Part shown: one piece after another, positions 11,557 through 23,698 of the stretch
How positions within the stretch are numbered: the first letter of the stretch is position 1
Layout of the letters: each line of letters begins with the position of its first letter
Source: Stercorarius parasiticus
Lineage: Eukaryota > Chordata > Aves > Charadriiformes > Stercorariidae
Length of the DNA stretch: 64,000 nt
Direction of reading: 5' to 3'
Assembly (NCBI GenBank): GCA_013396915.1
Contig: VWZL01000808.1
Span: 1,178,001-1,242,000, forward strand
Notes under the pieces: model-generated
Seen by the model: only the letters and a program-made list of their open reading frames with translations
Told to the model about the DNA's origin: nothing
The model's database searches: none
Program-made: the position numbers and the translations under genes

Positions 11557-13452
11557 CTGCCATATTTGGGGATCAGTTCCTGTGGCGTATTTTAAATAGC
11601 GGCCTCAGGATGAGGCAAATCACAGCACAGGAGATGCTGCACATCGCCACGACTTTAAAAGGAGTCTTGAACTCTGCATTTTGAGAAGCAGATCTCACCT
11701 TCACAGTCTGCCTCAGTACAGCAAATAGAAGTACATCTAGAAGTAGTCATATGGCTTTCAGCCCTTTAGTTCTAGAGTTCTTTTTATTCGATAAATTAGA
11801 AGCATTAGCAAAAAAAAGTGTTTTCTACAAAGTTCAGGCTCGTCTCTAAGAAAAAATCCACTTAAAAGAAAAAACAGTCTCTAATCACCGAGTATAACGA
11901 TTCAGCCCTTAATGAGATGTTTATGACCCCAGATGCAACTAGAAATTCAGTACTTCAAATGACTTGGTACCTCAACGGACTAGACTTTTGTGCTTTTTAG
12001 CACAGAGTAGCAGCACCAGGACAGTGCTGCTAAATAAACTCCATGAACACTGGTCTGCTCTACCACCAAAACTCCACGCTTGCTCTAAGAAACAAAATTT
12101 CTTCCATAACACTTTTCTGTTGGGAGAGAGGAAAAAAAGAAAAGAAAAATAGAAGACCCGGAAGGAAAGAATTTAAAGCAAGCTTAGTTTCTCATTATGG
12201 AATACCCACAATGAAATACGAGGTTACTAAAATGTACAAATTTTAATAATGGATATACCAGCATATTTGACAAATAAGAACTGGACACAAATGTTTTAAA
12301 TCTCTGCCTTCTTAATGAGTTAAGTCATATAGCTTTCCAACACTTTTTTTGACTGAATAAGCAGACCAGAAACTCTAGCACAGGTCTTAACGTTTTCCTC
12401 AGTGTTCCTTTGCAACAGCGTCCTTGCCAAGAAACAGGATTATTTGAAATTTTGTGGAAAGCAAATGAACGCTGAAGAAGTTCACCTCAAATGAAACTGA
12501 AAATCTTTCTGCTCTGTAAGCCAAAAGGTATAAAAAGTGAGAAAGGATGTATGCATGGGTTGCTTAAACAGACATTTGCAGACCCAGAATTATTTTTTCT
12601 GCTGTCAATTCTGTGGAATTTAGAAAATAGAAAAGATGCGAATACCAATTTTCATGATCTCTCTGGAGATAACATGCTTTTAGCTTTGTTACCAACATAG
12701 CTGAATAACTCTGGTTACTTTTTGTTGGCATATACTCATCTGACAACATTTTAAAAACGTAAGTTCTTCTGGGAGCATGTCTTTGTCAAGAATTAATGGC
12801 ACTAGTAACTTAAATTGACATCTATGTCATGCAGCCATGCATCTGTCAGTATAATAAAAATATACTTTTAAAAGATTACTTGATATTGTCTGACTTTGGC
12901 AGCAGATGTTTGAGCTTATTTTGATGTAAAAAAGATTAAATATTTTTGTCAATACTTTCTAATTGTGAAATTTATTCAAGACGACATCTTTATAACTGGC
13001 AGTGTTGTAACATGCAAGACACTCTATTGCCTCAGACACCATTTTTATTCATAAATAAAACATCATAACAGGCAGCTGGTGAGCAGAGTACCAGTAATTT
13101 ATGGAACGGGAAGCTACATTTCTTCTACGTGTTTTGTGAGACATCCTTACCTGTCACTGCATTTTGTTTGATCTTTTCTCAAGGAAGCAGAGAGAACAAA
13201 GAAGGGTGAGCTAACAACTGCACCTTGTACATTCAATCACTTTTAACACGAGATGTGCCTCAGCGCCTTCAAGTAAAAAAGCGTTAGGCTTAAAGATCAT
13301 GAGGTAATTTCGAAGTATATATAGTAAATAAAATACAGCCATATACAGTATACTCCAGTAGAGTCACCACTGTTAATTAACTTTACTCAAAATACTTCCT
13401 TGCACACAAGGCCACGGCAATCCAGAGAGGTAAAATAACATTATAGTAACAG

Positions 13453-13590
13453 ACTGGGCCAGATTTGCAAACTTATCTAAGTGCCTAATGGTGCAAAGCA
13501 GAGACTACTGGAAATTAGAAAACCATCCAGCCTACAAAATAAGATTGACTTGAAACGTTTAGGCACATCAGTTAAGTACCACTATTAGCA
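13453..13590. repeat. Possible ancient archosaur/reptile repeat relic
   Basis: The segment starts gggccagatttgcaaac and soon reads taagtgcctaatggtgca, then has ttaggcaca near its right end. Such gggccagatttnnaaa and (t)taggcgcctaa blocks recur in old repeats of turtles and crocodilians as I remember them, but I cannot name the family. The match is short and degraded, so this is a tentative call. Confidence 0.3.
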
Positions 13591-13839
13591 TCTTCAGATG
13601 TCTATATGCCTTCTCTAAACACAGCCTTCAGATACTTACTCAACACGGAGGGTGTGATGACAACCTGCGTGCAGCCATGCACCAGAAACAGCTTTCTAAT
13701 ACGGGTAGCAGCTATTTACTTAACTGTTTTCTATGGGGCAGAAGATTTCTACAAAGAAGTTGCTTCTCTCTGTGCTTGGAAAGGGCTTTCGCCCCTCTGG
13801 ACTAACACTGAAGAGCCAAACTAGGATTGAATCCTTTGG

Positions 13840-14000
13840 CTCACGCACGAGCTGGAGCCTCGTGTAGATGGTTGCACCCTGAGTCCAAGGGCAGCGGGCC
13901 AGTCCCCGTGGAGCGCTCCTTGCAGCCGCAGCTCCTTGGAGCAATCCCTGCATCGGCCAAAGGCCTGGCCTCGACCCGCTCTGCTCCAAAAGGCTCCTAA
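13840..14000. other. GC-rich patch
   Basis: About 160 bp with raised G+C and several CpGs between AT-rich flanks. No open frame or repeat family is recognisable. Its function, if any, is unknown. Confidence 0.35.
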
Positions 14001-14924
14001 GACGCTTCTGAGTTTAGCCCAATAGTTTGATTGCTTTTAATGGGTGATCAAGGGCACATCATATTCTCGATACACACCTAAAGACTTGAGCATCCATGTA
14101 TTAACCAATCCTCCCCTTTTCTGCCCAGAAAAAACCTCTGTAAACAGAAGCAAAAGTCTACCCGGTCCTATTTTATTGTTAGTAAAAAGTACCACTTTCT
14201 AAAAAGCCAAGATGTCCAGAAGCATGACCTAATGAGTCTAAACAATTCAGCTTAAGAAGTTCCCATCAATTGTGATAGCAAAGCAGATGATGTGGGAGAC
14301 AAAAGAAAGGGACTGAATTTTCTCTACCTTATTTTTTTCCCAGATACTGAAAGTGCACACTACAAATTTGTCCTGCTTTAAAGATAAATAAAATCTAACG
14401 GAAGGCTTTGTGCAATTAAAAGTAAGGGTTTTTTATTTGAAACAAATAAAATGGCTTTATGGTTTACTTGTCATACAACCTGTGCTACTCTATTTCCCCC
14501 TCACAAATTCTGTATAGAGAACAAATTGCTAAAACTAAGTCTTGCCATCTTTGCAAATAAAGTAGTCATTAACTCCAATTTCAAGCTTGTAAAGGGTATT
14601 TCATAGGTAGATTAAGGGAAAAAAAAAATCAGCATGCTAGTAAGTCCTCTGGAGTTGATCCTGTCAAGGAAATTGCCTTCACAACATTCTGAATTCAATA
14701 AGGAAACAATAACTGTCATAACTTTTCAGTTATTTTTCTTCTTCTAATACGTTACCAACTCAATACATAATGTGCGTTTATGCAAGAAAACTATTTTTAA
14801 ATTTATATATTACACCCATTAAGCTTAATCAGTCATATGCAAAGTGCCTCTGAAATCTGATATGCAGAGTAAAGAAAAAAAAACCAAACCAGCACCAAAC
14901 CCACAAGCCCCAACGTAGGCAAGG

Positions 14925-14939
14925 CAGCAGCAGCAGCAG
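14925..14939. repeat. (CAG)5 short tandem repeat
   Basis: Five perfect CAG units in non-coding sequence, in a patch that also has short accaaacc units. Other CAG runs of four or five units occur at 5230-5242, 5540-5554 and about 46488-46502. Confidence 0.85.
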
Positions 14940-15212
14940 CGTACTGCCAACGCAGTATAGAAATAAGCACACAGCTATCAGTCTGACATTTAAAATTTAG
15001 AGTACGTCGGAGGCATACCTTCAAAGTAGAAGGAGCAAAATGACAGGTTTTTACCTTACAGTGAAATGCACTAATTGCTTTAATGCAGAGTGAGGGAAAC
15101 TGAACAGAAATTGCATCTGACTAACACATACTGAGAAAAACATAGGAGAGAAAGCGCTTGGCCTAAAGTACTTCCTAAACGCTGCCATAGAAACTTCCAT
15201 ATGGACCGAAGA

Positions 15213-15240
15213 TTAGGCTCCAACTTTCAAAGGAGCCTAA
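15213..15240. repeat. Perfect 9-bp inverted repeat, possible relic of an old mobile element
   Basis: TTAGGCTCC (15213-15221) and GGAGCCTAA (15232-15240) are exact reverse complements separated by ten bases, with ctttcaaa in the loop. TTAGG-type ends with a ctttcaaa core resemble blocks in old reptile repeats, so it may be related to the segment near 13.5 kb. Short hairpins also occur by chance, so the call is weak. Confidence 0.35.
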
Positions 15241-16453
15241 ACTTTACAGTAGCCTGAGGGCTCCAAATCACTGCAATTGCTTCTTGGTGGGGAAGTCAGT
15301 CAACCGCAGCAAAAAATGTAACTTAAAAGAATATCCAGAAAACCAGATGAACTTGTTTTTAAGCATGGTATTCATCAGGAGATCTTCAGTCCCAAACACA
15401 ACTCAGCAAAACAGTTCCAGGTGAAATCCTGCAAAACCAGCAGTTCGCACGTTCATACCAATGAAATTCCTACTTTCATACCCATCCACAGGTATTTTTT
15501 TCAGCTAGACAGAAACACCTATTCCAAATCAAAGGAAAGGAAGCAATGAAAAAGGAAAACGTTTCCCATCAGCGCCTGATGAAGGACAGTTAGAAGAACC
15601 TGTTTGATGAGGCTGATCTCATCCTCAGGAGGAAGAAGACGACAGACTTGTTGAATCAGAAGCTGCCGTTTGAAGAGAAAGAGCTAGAAAAGGCTAAAAC
15701 TGGCTGGTAAGTACAGGAATGACCATCATCACGTTTTGCATGAACCCTTGTGCAGAAGGCACGCTCGTTTTTCACGTTCCTCTCATTTTTCCTGGCAAAG
15801 GTGGGAAAGGAGCAAAGCAGGAATAATTTCATTCTAAAACACAGGTTGATAAATTGTCACACACACACTGCCAGATGCTAAAGGGAAAGCTGCAAATTAA
15901 GATTTCATCCATTTTGTGTGTCAATTTGTGGTTTGCTCAACCACTTGTGGTTGCCTTCTAGATCATCAAGGTATTTTAAAATATAGCCGAGCTGAAGCGT
16001 AAAGCAACAGTAACTTATTTCAGGGCAGAATAATGAGGAAAAAAATATTCACGTCTACTACAGCCAATTCTTCATCTCATAATTTGGGACATTTGTGTGG
16101 TTTGTAAATGTAACGTTAAAGGGAATCAAAGTGCTGCAGTATATAATTAATCCATTTAAGTAGAGTCATCATCAATATTTAACAGCCTACGCAAAATAGG
16201 ATAAGAGGTAGTCCTAGGTTCTACCTGCACAATTAGAAAAGCAGTTTTGGTAGCAATTATTTCAAAATAATCAGTGAAATTTATATAATTCTCACATCTT
16301 TCCAATATCTCAAAGGTACTGGAACATGTTATCTGGAAAACAGAAAAAAATGAGAGTGAAGTTCTTTGTGCTTTCTTTGCTTATGTCTTTTCAAGATTAC
16401 AACCAGGCCTGAACCTCCCAAACTCTACCTGTGCACAAGAACACTCTAGGAGA

Positions 16454-16487
16454 GTTTTCTTCTTTTTTTCTTTTATTTTTTTTTTTT
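16454..16487. repeat. T-rich low-complexity tract
   Basis: About 34 bases almost wholly T with a few C and one A. It would be A-rich on the transcribed minus strand, so it is not a polypyrimidine tract for the host gene. Confidence 0.75.
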
Positions 16488-16739
16488 AAACAGTGGTGTG
16501 GTGTAACTAATCGCAAGATTTCATTTCAATTTCCTTCGCTAGGAAATAATTGCATAATACTTGATTTCAAGAAGGAAAATGTCTGATCGCAGAAAGTTTG
16601 AATAAAGCCACAGAATCGAGAAGAAATCAAAAGGCGATAAAAACCAACATATTTCGGTCTTGAAACATCCATATTCAACATTCAGGCTTCAAAACAATAA
16701 AAAAAAAAACCCTAACTTGTTATGAAATCAAAGGCCACT

Positions 16740-16920
16740 GCTGAAAAGCAGCTACCCGGGGCCTTGCGCTGACAGCAGCACAGGGCATTTTTCTGTCGGT
16801 TCAGCAGGAGCAAAAAATACCCTGGGGTGCAGGAACAGCCCGTGGGGCTTCCCATTTACTCCAAGGCAGTCGAAAGCAAGGTCAACCCTGGCTACAGCTG
16901 GAGGGCTGGCCTCAGCGTTC
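16740..16920. other. GC-rich patch
   Basis: About 180 bp of raised G+C that includes CCCGGGG-like and CCTGGGG blocks. No recognisable coding sequence, repeat family or splice pair. Confidence 0.35.
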
Positions 16921-18914
16921 TGAAGTAAAAGTAGTAAGTGCCCACACCGCTACTTTTTTTGAGGGTATTAATGCTCACGAACAACATTCAGTTTAAAAAA
17001 AAAAAAACCAAAACAAACAAACTTGCCCTACCAAAACATCCCTCGCACTTTTTTTTTTTTCCAGCTACGCAGACAAGACTTCACTTGCAGATTCTGACGC
17101 AAAGTTAGAGGAAGGCAAGGTGTTATTGCACTGGTTTTTGCAAGGGCAGCCTGGAAGGAAGATTTTGACAATGAATTACGAGCTCCTGCAAGCAACTAGC
17201 ACAGACATGTAGGATTTGAAGAGCCTGCAAGTAAAGCACTGAAGTAAGGTCTACTTTAAAATATATCCAACCGTGCAAATGTAACATGCTCTGCATATGA
17301 ACGTGTTGTGTAACCTCTCTAACGATCCTTCCTTTATACAGCCTGAAATTAGGAGCTGCTCCCACTGTGGTCAGTGTGAGCCACATTACAGAAGCAGCAG
17401 AGAATCTGGTTATGTATTTTACTGTACTTTTTGTGTTTTCAAACACGGGCCCAAACCGTTGCTATAGGGCTAAATATTTGTACAACGAAGGTCATGTATT
17501 CCTTTATAAGGGAAAGTGGAACGTAATAACCTGGGTATTTCAGTCAAATCAGGAATAACGCATTACAGTAAAATACAGACTGGACATCTTACACTGTCCA
17601 TAAGAGTACTGTCTCAAATCTTTCTGTACACTGTTGACAAATACACTATCCATACTTTATCTTAATTGATTGTTTCAAAAAGTTACCACCTATAAGCTAA
17701 AAACCAAAAAATAATCCTGAGAAGACCAGAAAAGATTTTAAGAATAAAGTGTAGCCATCAACTTACTCCATCAGAGAAATCAGAAATTGCCCCTTTCGTG
17801 ATAAAAGTAAGTCAGCTTAGTCAGAGGGAGATTGATTATCCTCTCCGTTTTACTGTTCCTGGAACATACAATCCATGACATGTCTTAAACTGAAGAAACA
17901 TAATCTAAAGTTCAAAAAAATACAGGAAAAATAAATATTTTTACTGTTAGCATACCATTTTCACATGCCCCAAAAACTCTATTCAGGAACTTTAAAGAAA
18001 AGGGAGATCACAAGTAATCAAAATGATGTGAAGGCCTGTAGATATTTTCAAAGGCGTGACAAAGCCAAGAGCCCAGATGAAATCCCCGGCAGTGACAGGA
18101 TTTCAGATTGTGTGGGACAATTCTTTGTTCCTGTCAGGTTGTTGGGGGCTTTTTATCTTTCCTAGCTGCAGACCCTCGCGTTTCATGATTTATTTCAACG
18201 ATCATCAAGTTGGAGCCGTACTGCTCAGTTACCTGCCTACCAAAAATTGCCCTGCACTTTATCTGCCTGCGTATCAGCTGCGCACCTGCTCCTTGGGTAC
18301 CCCATGGCTGCCTGAGAAGTAAAGTAGTTTTATTATCCTCTCAAGATACCTCTTTAACACTAAGATTACAGGCACTTCTTAATGATGAAGGAGATTAAAG
18401 CTATCATAAAAAAAAAAAAAAGCAGTAAATAGGCACTGTTGTTATAAGACTCTGCACTCAAGCAGGTAATATCTGGCAGAAGCAGCATTAAGGCTTTGAT
18501 GAAATATTTATTGAGGTTAGGCTGGACAAGAATCTTTCATTTTCTCTGAAGCGCAACAGGAGGGTAGGCTGGCTGCAGTGTCGCACGCCGATAATGCCAT
18601 GCAGAAAGGGAAATCGTCAAGATGCAACACCTAATCAATAACTTCATCATATATGCACCAGCGTCATCCCTAAAATTTCCCATCCTTGCTTCCTGCTAAT
18701 TCCACCGGTCAAGTTTAGATATGGAAATGTCGCCCCTGTCGAGCAGGATTGAGCTGTCTCCAGCAGCCATGTCTTTTGGATGCAAACCATAAGACCGCAT
18801 TTGGAAGACTGATTTCCCCAAACGGCCAATGAGGAGATGTAGGCACTATCACGCAGCAAGGTAGGACATCTGTGTTTTGGGAACCCAAGATGAATGACGT
18901 GAATTCACCCTCTT

Positions 18915-18969
18915 GTGGCAGAGGTGCTTGTGGTTAATTTACCATCATCACCACAAGCACTTCCACCAC
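18915..18969. repeat. Imperfect 19-bp inverted repeat (hairpin)
   Basis: The arms at 18915-18933 and 18951-18969 pair at 16 of 19 positions, with the inner ten bases (gtgcttgtgg / ccacaagcac) perfect, around a 17-base loop. This is the longest hairpin I found in the window by eye. It is short for a microRNA precursor, and no flanking direct repeats were seen. Confidence 0.6.
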
Positions 18970-21900
18970 AAATCCTTTCAGCTATAACCGCTACCCAAAA
19001 CCGCAAGAACTGCTTGTACTGGCTATTTTTGCTAACATTTTCTTTCGTTGCTTCTAGTAGCAGTTTGTCCATTGACTCAAGAGTAGTATCACTGGGTAAA
19101 ACAAATAAGCGAACAAGTTTGACCCTTTGTCTGGGCCACAACTCAGTCGCAAGCTTTTTTGTATGCCACACTACCTAATTGTCAGAGGTATTCTCACTTG
19201 AAAGCTTCAATAAAAAGAACTGTGGCTCGCTAATCAGAGCTTAAGGCAGAGGAAATAAAGCCAAAGAAATAATCCTACAAACAATTCCTACAGACAATTA
19301 GACTGAAGATAAATTTGGGAAAGCTGATCAATCACTTCAAAATATGCTGCTCCTTTTTTTCCTATTACTGTATTTTTAAAGTGTTGATCAAATAAGCACT
19401 CCTATGGTTTTGGTTTTACCTGTCTTTCTGTAAGGCAAAAAGGGAGATAAATACACGTAGCACAAAAACCATACTAGGATGAATGTGTGCGGTCTGAGTT
19501 TAGTCATTTTTCTCCCCAATGCTGCAACATACACAGATCAACTATCCAGAGCGACTTTCTAAAAAACTGTTCTCAGTAAGATTGTATTTTAATGAGTTGT
19601 CATTCCTTCTCTACCTTATATCAGGAAAACTCAAAATCTTAAGAAGCTCCAAGCTTGCATACAGACCTTCTGCATCCAGGATTAGTGTGTAACTCTCAGA
19701 GATCTATTGAACATCTAGGAAACACAAAAAGGGATACTATAATCTGATTTGTGCACAGCAAACACTTCATTTCATTATTCTAATACTACTGGCATGATTT
19801 ATGAGTCAGCTGAGTACTTTCAAAAAATGTATTAGAGAAAACAAAGACAGAATTAGGCAAAGCACAAATGTTGCTTATACAAACACAGAGACCACTAATG
19901 TCAAAGGATACTACAGACACCTTACGCCATATATAAGCACATCCATAAGGCAGGTAAAGTGTGTTTTTATAGTTGTTCAGAAAAGAAAAAGATGAATCAT
20001 CTGTTAGCTCTGTATAAAATTACTTCTCTAGTGGCAATTAAGAGAGAGGCCCCAAAACACCAGTCGCATGCTCTAATCATCAGGGAGAAAGAAATCAAAT
20101 GACAATTTAAAAAACCTCCAACTTTATTGAATGTGGAAAATTCTGTTTTCTCTTGGAAAGCAATGACAGCAATCCCATATTCTACAACTGTATTAGCAAA
20201 GAAACGGTTCAGCAGATAGCTAGAAAAGATCTCACGTCCCTGAAGCATCAGGTAGATAGATTACTATATGAAACCTACACTACTAAATACATAGTGTAAG
20301 TTTATGGTCATGATTTGCAGGAAATTTATCTCTAATCATGTTGCGATCTAAGAATATCACTCCTACTGACACATTTAAAACCCACAACAGTCCAAAAATT
20401 TTACCAGAGTTTGTTAACGGGCAGGAAAAAAACATTACTCCAGCTCTTTTCTTCCCCTAAAGTCTCAGGTAGTCTTACTTCAAACAAATTAAATCTACCG
20501 CAATTAATGATCATAGTTTTTCCTTCAATCAGCCCATATTCCTCTAGGAAATTAACTTAGCTATTAAAAGCCTAAAGGCTGGAAAGGAACCTAGTTAGAT
20601 GAGTTTTACCTCCTCTGTATTGCCTGTGTAATCAAATGCAGTTTCCCCACCAGTTTAATTCTAATCAATTTAATTACTGAAAATTACAACCAAAAAAACC
20701 CCCTTGCTTCTTACACCAGAACAAAGGAGAAAAGCTACACGTGGTAGCACGAGAGTACTGGGTGGCAACAGTTTGATGCTGCACGTGAGGGAGAGGAAAT
20801 CACCGAAAATAACGACAAATTCTAATATTCCTTAGACAACAGTTATCAGGCTGAGGAGGTGGAAACGGCAAGCCACCAGCCAAGAATAAAACTCAGCACC
20901 AGACTACTTCCAAGGTGTGAAATGGGAGGAAGAGTTTATTACTTCAGTACTGCAAAGCCCTGATTAAGCTGCATTTCCTACTCGGTCTTTCGGTCAAATG
21001 CCTGCTGCGCAGAGCAACGGAAAAGCAAAACATGCACCACCCAAGATGCCTTAATTCTCTTTTTCCCACCAAAAGAAAGAAGCTAATAATTCAAGCATGG
21101 GAGAGCTGTCCATGCACGTGGAGACAGAACTACGCTGGGAGCCACGCTCTTTTCTTGCCATGTCTCTAGTAACAAAATTGTTCCAAGAAAGGAGAAACCA
21201 TGGAATATAATAATATGGAGATAAATGTCTTATGTTTAGAAAAACACTCTGGTGGAAACCAAACTGAAGAATAACACCAGGAGGAGAACGGATCCTAACA
21301 AAGAAGTCCAGGAGTGAGACACAAAGGAAAGAATCCCCAAAACAGAAAAGGAGTGAAAGAAAAAGTATAAGCTGCTAATTTAAATGCTCTATTTTATATG
21401 CTATGAAAATACTGAGATGAAAGGTCTCCTAAACAAGTCTGTTAGACACACACAGAGTTACACAGAAATATTTAGAGAGAGTAAGTATGCATGTTTTCCT
21501 CCACTTGATTTCCACAGCAGAAGTACTTCTTAGTGTTATGAAACTCCTTTTTTTAACAGTAATTATTTCATGGTATTTTCTCTTATCTCTTGCCACAAGG
21601 AAATTTCTATGTTGATCAGAAAAATACAAGGTAATATCAAGCCTTTATTTCTTTTGAAATACACAAACCATAAACCAAATCCATTCTTTCCTTGCATCTT
21701 AATTTCTTTTTATCATTTTTCCTCTTTGACCGTAATGGCTTTACTGTCTACTTCATAATTTTAAGGACCTCAAGCAAGGCCGCTTTAAATCTGCTCCGTC
21801 CAGGTGACTAATCCCAGTAATCTCATTTAAACTGCTCGTTTACATTCTACTAATACTGCAAAGCCATCTCATCTGTACATAAAGGGTCAGGAGTATGCTG

Positions 21901-23480
21901 CTGACTCTTACGGGAACACATCATTATCGCTGCAGAAAGTGGAAAACCAACTGCCATAACGCAAGGATTGGTGCTAGTGAAAGAGATATCAGCTCTTAAA
22001 AGTGTAAAAGTATTGTAACAAATTATTTTTGCTGAATTCACTAATCAGCCGGCTTTGTCTTCTGTAACGTGCATGGTGGAAAAGAGAAAATCTGGTTTGC
22101 CACAGACAAATACTGTAATCCTCCTCCAAAAAGGAAACTTGTGAAATCCAAGACACGTTTTTAACTAATTGTTTTCACCAATCTCTGAATAATGAAAACT
22201 GGGCAGGGGAATACCCTAGTAGTACTTAGCATCCTGGAACCTGCACAGAAACATAGGAAGGAATACTAAATAAACTGTACCAAAAGGCAAACTATGCATT
22301 TTCTTCAAGAAATACATCATGTCTTACAAAAAAAGACCACTTTATTGCAAGACAACACACATGCTTTTCACAAGGTCTCCTGTGCGAAGATGTCTGTAGC
22401 CATGAAGTCTTTAAGAATTCCCTTAGTTTGTAAATAACTGCAGAAAGCAGCAGTATCTCAATGCACAAACACACCAGGCTTCTATCTAGTCTACTGTGCT
22501 CCTCTGAAGGGACAATCTAATCAAGGATATCAAGATACAAACTCCCAGGGTGGAGAATGCAAGTCACTTATTCACATCCTTTGTTCAAAAACACCCAGCT
22601 TTGAACATTTAAAAGGCTGTAGGGTTAAAGGGATCAAGTGTATCTACTAGGACAACAGACCTCAATCAAAGCTTTTAAAAGTTACAGACTTAGATAAAAT
22701 GTCCTCATGTATCCTTACCCACACCCAATTGCTTTATCAGAAACACTTTAGAGGATATTTTATCCAGTCCTTTCCCAAGTTCCTCCTAGACTTTTCTTCT
22801 CTTCAAAGATGGGGAAAGCTGCAGAGAAGTACCATGCAAATCCTGAAGGTTCTGACTTTAGAAGCACTGCTAAAACCCCCACTGAACAAAACAGGGAAAG
22901 AATTTTAATATTCCAGAAGCATAGATCTACTAGCAGTAACTAACTTCATAGCTGATGCCTTTTTTGCCTGCTCCATTTGTCATAAAATTTGCTTTTCCTC
23001 TGCAAGATCAACAATTAGAAAACAGAACAAGAGAGGACCAGAGGAAAAACCAACTAAACAAAAAAAAACCAAGCAAGCAAAACCCACAAAAGACAAAGAA
23101 ATCCAGCAAACAAGAAACATTAATCACAAGGAAGCAAAGGTAAGATTGTGACAAAAAAAGACTTGCACAAAACCCTGTCTCTTTTTTTTTTTCCCCGAGA
23201 AGATACACAAATGTAAATATATTTTCAATTCACATTACAAACTTCAAGTACACCTCTTGAAATGTATCTAAGAGACACTTTTAAAAAGAATGATTGAGTA
23301 TAAAAGCTGCAATAATTCCTACAAGAAACAACACAAAAACCAGTTGTAGGTGTTAGTAGGGGATACCACTATCATTATCACAGGTCCCTTTCCCGTAACA
23401 AATTGAACAAAACTTCCATCGAGACCCACTCACTGCATCTCATACGGCAGGATGAAGTGAACTTATTAATGCAATCAGGT

Positions 23481-23698
23481 ATCAGGAAAAAGTTTTACGC
23501 TGAAAGGGTTATTAAGGGTTGGAACAGGCTGCCCAGGGAAGTGGTTGAGGCACCATCTCTGGAGGTATTTAAAAGACGGGCAGACACGGTGCTTAGAGAT
23601 ACGGTTTAGTGATGGTTTTTGTCGGAGTTAGGTTGATGGTTGGACTCGATGATCTGAAAGGTCCCTTCCAACCAAGGCGATTCTATGATTCTATGATT
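23481..23698 (+). mobile_element. CR1 LINE, short 3' tail
   Basis: Starts at the IRKKFYAERVIKGWNRLP segment of CR1 ORF2 and ends with two perfect attctatg units plus a partial third. The ORF remnant encodes [18 protein letters not shown] and stops at 23607-23609. Its 3' UTR (ggttggactcgatgatctg, then gtcccttccaacc) differs in detail from the copy at 8424 and matches the minus-strand copy at 58989-59157 at roughly 90% by hand alignment, so those two belong to one subfamily. Heavily 5'-truncated and inactive. Confidence 0.93.

Larger units (their letters stand above)
9114..23480 (-). other. MACROD2: Intron interior, between two CR1 copies
   Basis: About 14 kb with no exon I can support on either strand. 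It holds an A-rich/CAAAA tract (11503-11556), a possible ancient repeat (13453-13590), GC-rich patches at about 13840-14000 and 16740-16920, a CAG run (14925-14939), a small perfect hairpin in a possible relic (15213-15240), T-rich and A-rich tracts (16454-16487, 16698-16712), and an imperfect hairpin (18915-18969). The minus-strand open frame at 17123-17446 (107 codons) matches nothing I know and lacks good splice signals. The rest is plain AT-rich intron. Confidence 0.55.

Noticed and set aside
15577..15640. Several TGATGA and CTGA words suggesting a C/D-box snoRNA
   Set aside because: The first box has C instead of a purine, the spacing does not fit a single snoRNA, and no terminal stem is present.
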